Assembly: GCA_947486785.1 (NCBI GenBank)
Contig: CANKUU010000002.1
Coordinates: forward strand, 124,001 to 188,000
Length of the DNA: 64,000 nucleotides
Direction: 5' to 3'
Source: an uncultured Flavobacteriaceae bacterium
GTDB taxonomy: Bacteria > Bacteroidota > Bacteroidia > Flavobacteriales > Flavobacteriaceae
Position 1 is the stretch's first letter. Each line of letters starts with the position of its first letter. A model generated the notes under the pieces. That model did no database searches, was not told the DNA's origin, and worked only from the letters and a program-made list of their open reading frames with translations. Position numbers and translations under genes: made by a program. Positions 62,654 to 64,000 of the stretch are shown in pieces.

Positions 62654-63215
62654 TATGTTGCTTTGCAACTTGCTCTAGCTCATTATACCATTTTTTGCCA
62701 AATTTTCGAACAAGCGCCTCTTTTACAAATTTGTAAACCGGTACTTTTAGCTCTGCACCTAATGAACAGGCTGGGTCGCAAATTTCCCATGTATGATAAT
62801 TTACTGCCGTCAACTCGGTATACTCTTTTACTCTAATGGGGTATAAATGACAAGAAACCGGTTTCTTCCACTTTATAACACCTTGATTATAAGCTTCTTC
62901 AATACCGCATTTTGCTACCTTATTATCACTAAAAATAACATAAGCGCATTCGCTGCCGTTAACTAAAGGTGTTTCCCATTCACCGTCTTCCCCTTTAACA
63001 AATGCACCTTGATCTTCAATTGCTGCAATTCCTTCGGAACGTAAAAACGGCTTTACATCGGCATAAATATCAACCAATATTTCAGTCTCTTTGTCTTCAA
63101 GGGGTGCACCTGCATCACCATCAATACAACATTGTCCTTTGCAAGCGTTTAAATTACAAACAAAGTCATTCTCTATAATTTCTTCAGATACTATGGTTTT
63201 TCCTAGTTGAAACAT
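62646..63215 (-). CDS. DUF3109 family cysteine-rich protein
   Basis: A 189-residue cytoplasmic protein of the DUF3109 (YkgJ-like cysteine cluster) type. Cysteines are in the family order: DFVCNLNACKGQCCIDGDAGAP, GSECAYV, VAKCGIEEAY, KPVSCHLYPIRV and WEICDPACSLG. They are likely ligands for zinc or an iron-sulfur cluster. The family is found throughout Bacteroidota, and its role is unknown. It is monocistronic. Confidence 0.9.
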   Translation of the reverse strand: MFQLGKTIVSEEIIENDFVCNLNACKGQCCIDGDAGAPLEDKETEILVDIYADVKPFLRSEGIAAIEDQGAFVKGEDGEWETPLVNGSECAYVIFSDNKVAKCGIEEAYNQGVIKWKKPVSCHLYPIRVKEYTELTAVNYHTWEICDPACSLGAELKVPVYKFVKEALVRKFGKKWYNELEQVAKQHTK

Positions 63216-63311
63216 ACAATTTATTTAAAGAATACAAAGATAGGGTATCAAAAATAAGCAGCTCTTAAAATATATTTCTAGATTATGAACAATCTTCATC
63301 AGTTTATACTT

Positions 63312-63319
63312 TAAATTTG
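63312..63319 (+). promoter_or_regulatory. marC-family gene -7 promoter element
   Basis: TAAATTTG matches TAnnTTTG perfectly and lies 60 nt before the preferred ATG. It also shows that the ORF-track TTG start at 63317 cannot be used. Confidence 0.5.
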
Positions 63320-63379
63320 CACAAAAAAACACTACAAATTATTTCGAATTGTTTCGAAATGTTTGGGACTAGAAAAGAT

Positions 63380-63964
63380 ATGGATTTAGATTTAAACTTT
63401 AATTTAAAAGAAATAGCATCGTCGAGCATGATTTTGTTTGCTGTTATTGATATTGTTGGAAGTGTGCCTATTATTATAGGTTTACGAAACAAAGTAGGAC
63501 ACATTCAATCAGAAAAAGCATCAATGGTTGCCGCCATTTTAATGGTTGCTTTCTTATTTGTCGGCGAAGAAATTTTAAACTTAATTGGTATTGATGTCAA
63601 TTCTTTTGCGGTTGCGGGTGCATTTGTAATCTTTTTTTTAGCTATTGAAATGATTTTAGGAATTACGCTATACAGAGATGACGCCCCAGAGAGCGCATCT
63701 ATTGTACCTATAGCTTTTCCTTTAATTGCTGGTGCTGGTACAATGACTTCATTACTATCTTTAAGAGCAGAATTTTACGTTGAGAACATAATTGTAGCTA
63801 TCGTTGTAAATATTATCTTCGTGTATCTTGTACTTAAATCATCTACAAGAATAGAAAAATTTCTGGGCAAGAACGGAATTAGCGTTATTCGTAAAGTATT
63901 TGGGGTAATACTTTTAGCTATTGCGGTGAAGTTATTTGCTGCAAATATCAATGAGCTTTTCTAA
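63380..63964 (+). CDS. MarC-family integral membrane protein
   Basis: A 194-residue protein with six membrane segments of the MarC/UPF0056 family: FAVIDIVGSVPIIIGLRNK near 20, then VAAILMVAFLFVGEEILNLIGI and FAVAGAFVIFFLAIEMILGI. The loop PIAFPLIAGAGTMTSLLSL is the family signature. ATG 63380 is preferred; ATG 63359 is possible. MarC was once linked to antibiotic resistance, but that is not supported for the family, and its role is unknown. It stands alone at the right edge of the window. Confidence 0.9.
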   Translation: MDLDLNFNLKEIASSSMILFAVIDIVGSVPIIIGLRNKVGHIQSEKASMVAAILMVAFLFVGEEILNLIGIDVNSFAVAGAFVIFFLAIEMILGITLYRDDAPESASIVPIAFPLIAGAGTMTSLLSLRAEFYVENIIVAIVVNIIFVYLVLKSSTRIEKFLGKNGISVIRKVFGVILLAIAVKLFAANINELF

Positions 63965-64000
63965 TTTAACGCTTGGGTTACTAGCCTTATATTATTAAGT

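Noticed and set aside
1-64000. CRISPR arrays, prophage, tRNA or rRNA genes, replication origin
   Set aside because: No regularly spaced repeats with unique spacers, no phage structural genes, no recognisable tRNA or rRNA stretches, and no DnaA-box cluster were seen on either strand.

Overview
The window is about 35% GC and comes from a member of Bacteroidota, most likely a marine Flavobacteriaceae. The support is consistent: TonB-dependent receptors with carboxypeptidase-regulatory-like N-terminal extensions, an ECF sigma/FecR pair, DUF1080, DUF3078, DUF5723 and DUF3109 proteins, promoters of the TAnnTTTG (-7) type, and no Shine-Dalgarno sequences before starts. I saw no rRNA, tRNA, CRISPR array or intact insertion sequence. 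All family names come from reading the translations, not from database searches.

Layout. 1-4.5 kb: a FecI/FecR/FecA-type regulated uptake system (minus strand) with a divergent repeat-containing lipoprotein. 4.5-8.5 kb: a ZIP metal transporter and DtxR-family repressor, divergent from a TonB receptor. 8.7-9.9 kb: lycopene cyclase. 9.9-11.3 kb: a two-gene toxin/immunity-like cassette between two exact 29-bp direct repeats. 11.4-19.2 kb: a polyprenyl synthase, then a TetR-TolC-MFP-RND efflux operon. 19.4-29.9 kb: housekeeping genes (aspS, tadA, dxs, dgt), a ClC channel and envelope proteins. 30-39 kb: a phosphate-type locus (TonB receptor, beta-helix lipoprotein, orphan receptor-like domain, OprO/P-like porin, PiT transporter with PhoU-like tail). 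40-42.7 kb: nadD, gmk, yicC. 42.7-54.6 kb: a 3-keto-glycoside catabolic island (two GMC dehydrogenases, one Tat small subunit, two DUF1080 lipoproteins, three TIM-barrel isomerase-like proteins, one Gfo/Idh/MocA enzyme). 55.5-59.2 kb: class Ia ribonucleotide reductase. 60-64 kb: a LytTR two-component system, DUF3109 and MarC proteins.

How genes work together. The strongest unlisted signal is in the phosphate region. In front of the TonB receptor (30.03 kb), the orphan domain gene (34.17 kb) and the PiT gene (36.75 kb) there are tandem units starting nTAAC or close variants, spaced exactly 11 bp. In all three the last unit starts exactly 15 bp before a -7 element ending TTTG. That is the geometry expected of a PhoB/PhoP-type response regulator, and it ties separate genes into one putative regulon. 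In the sugar island the gene set matches the oxidise-eliminate-hydrate-reduce route for glycosides through 3-keto intermediates. Lipoprotein and Tat signals place part of that route in the envelope.

Limits: operators, promoters and terminators are read by eye, and start codons were chosen from family N-termini and promoter positions.
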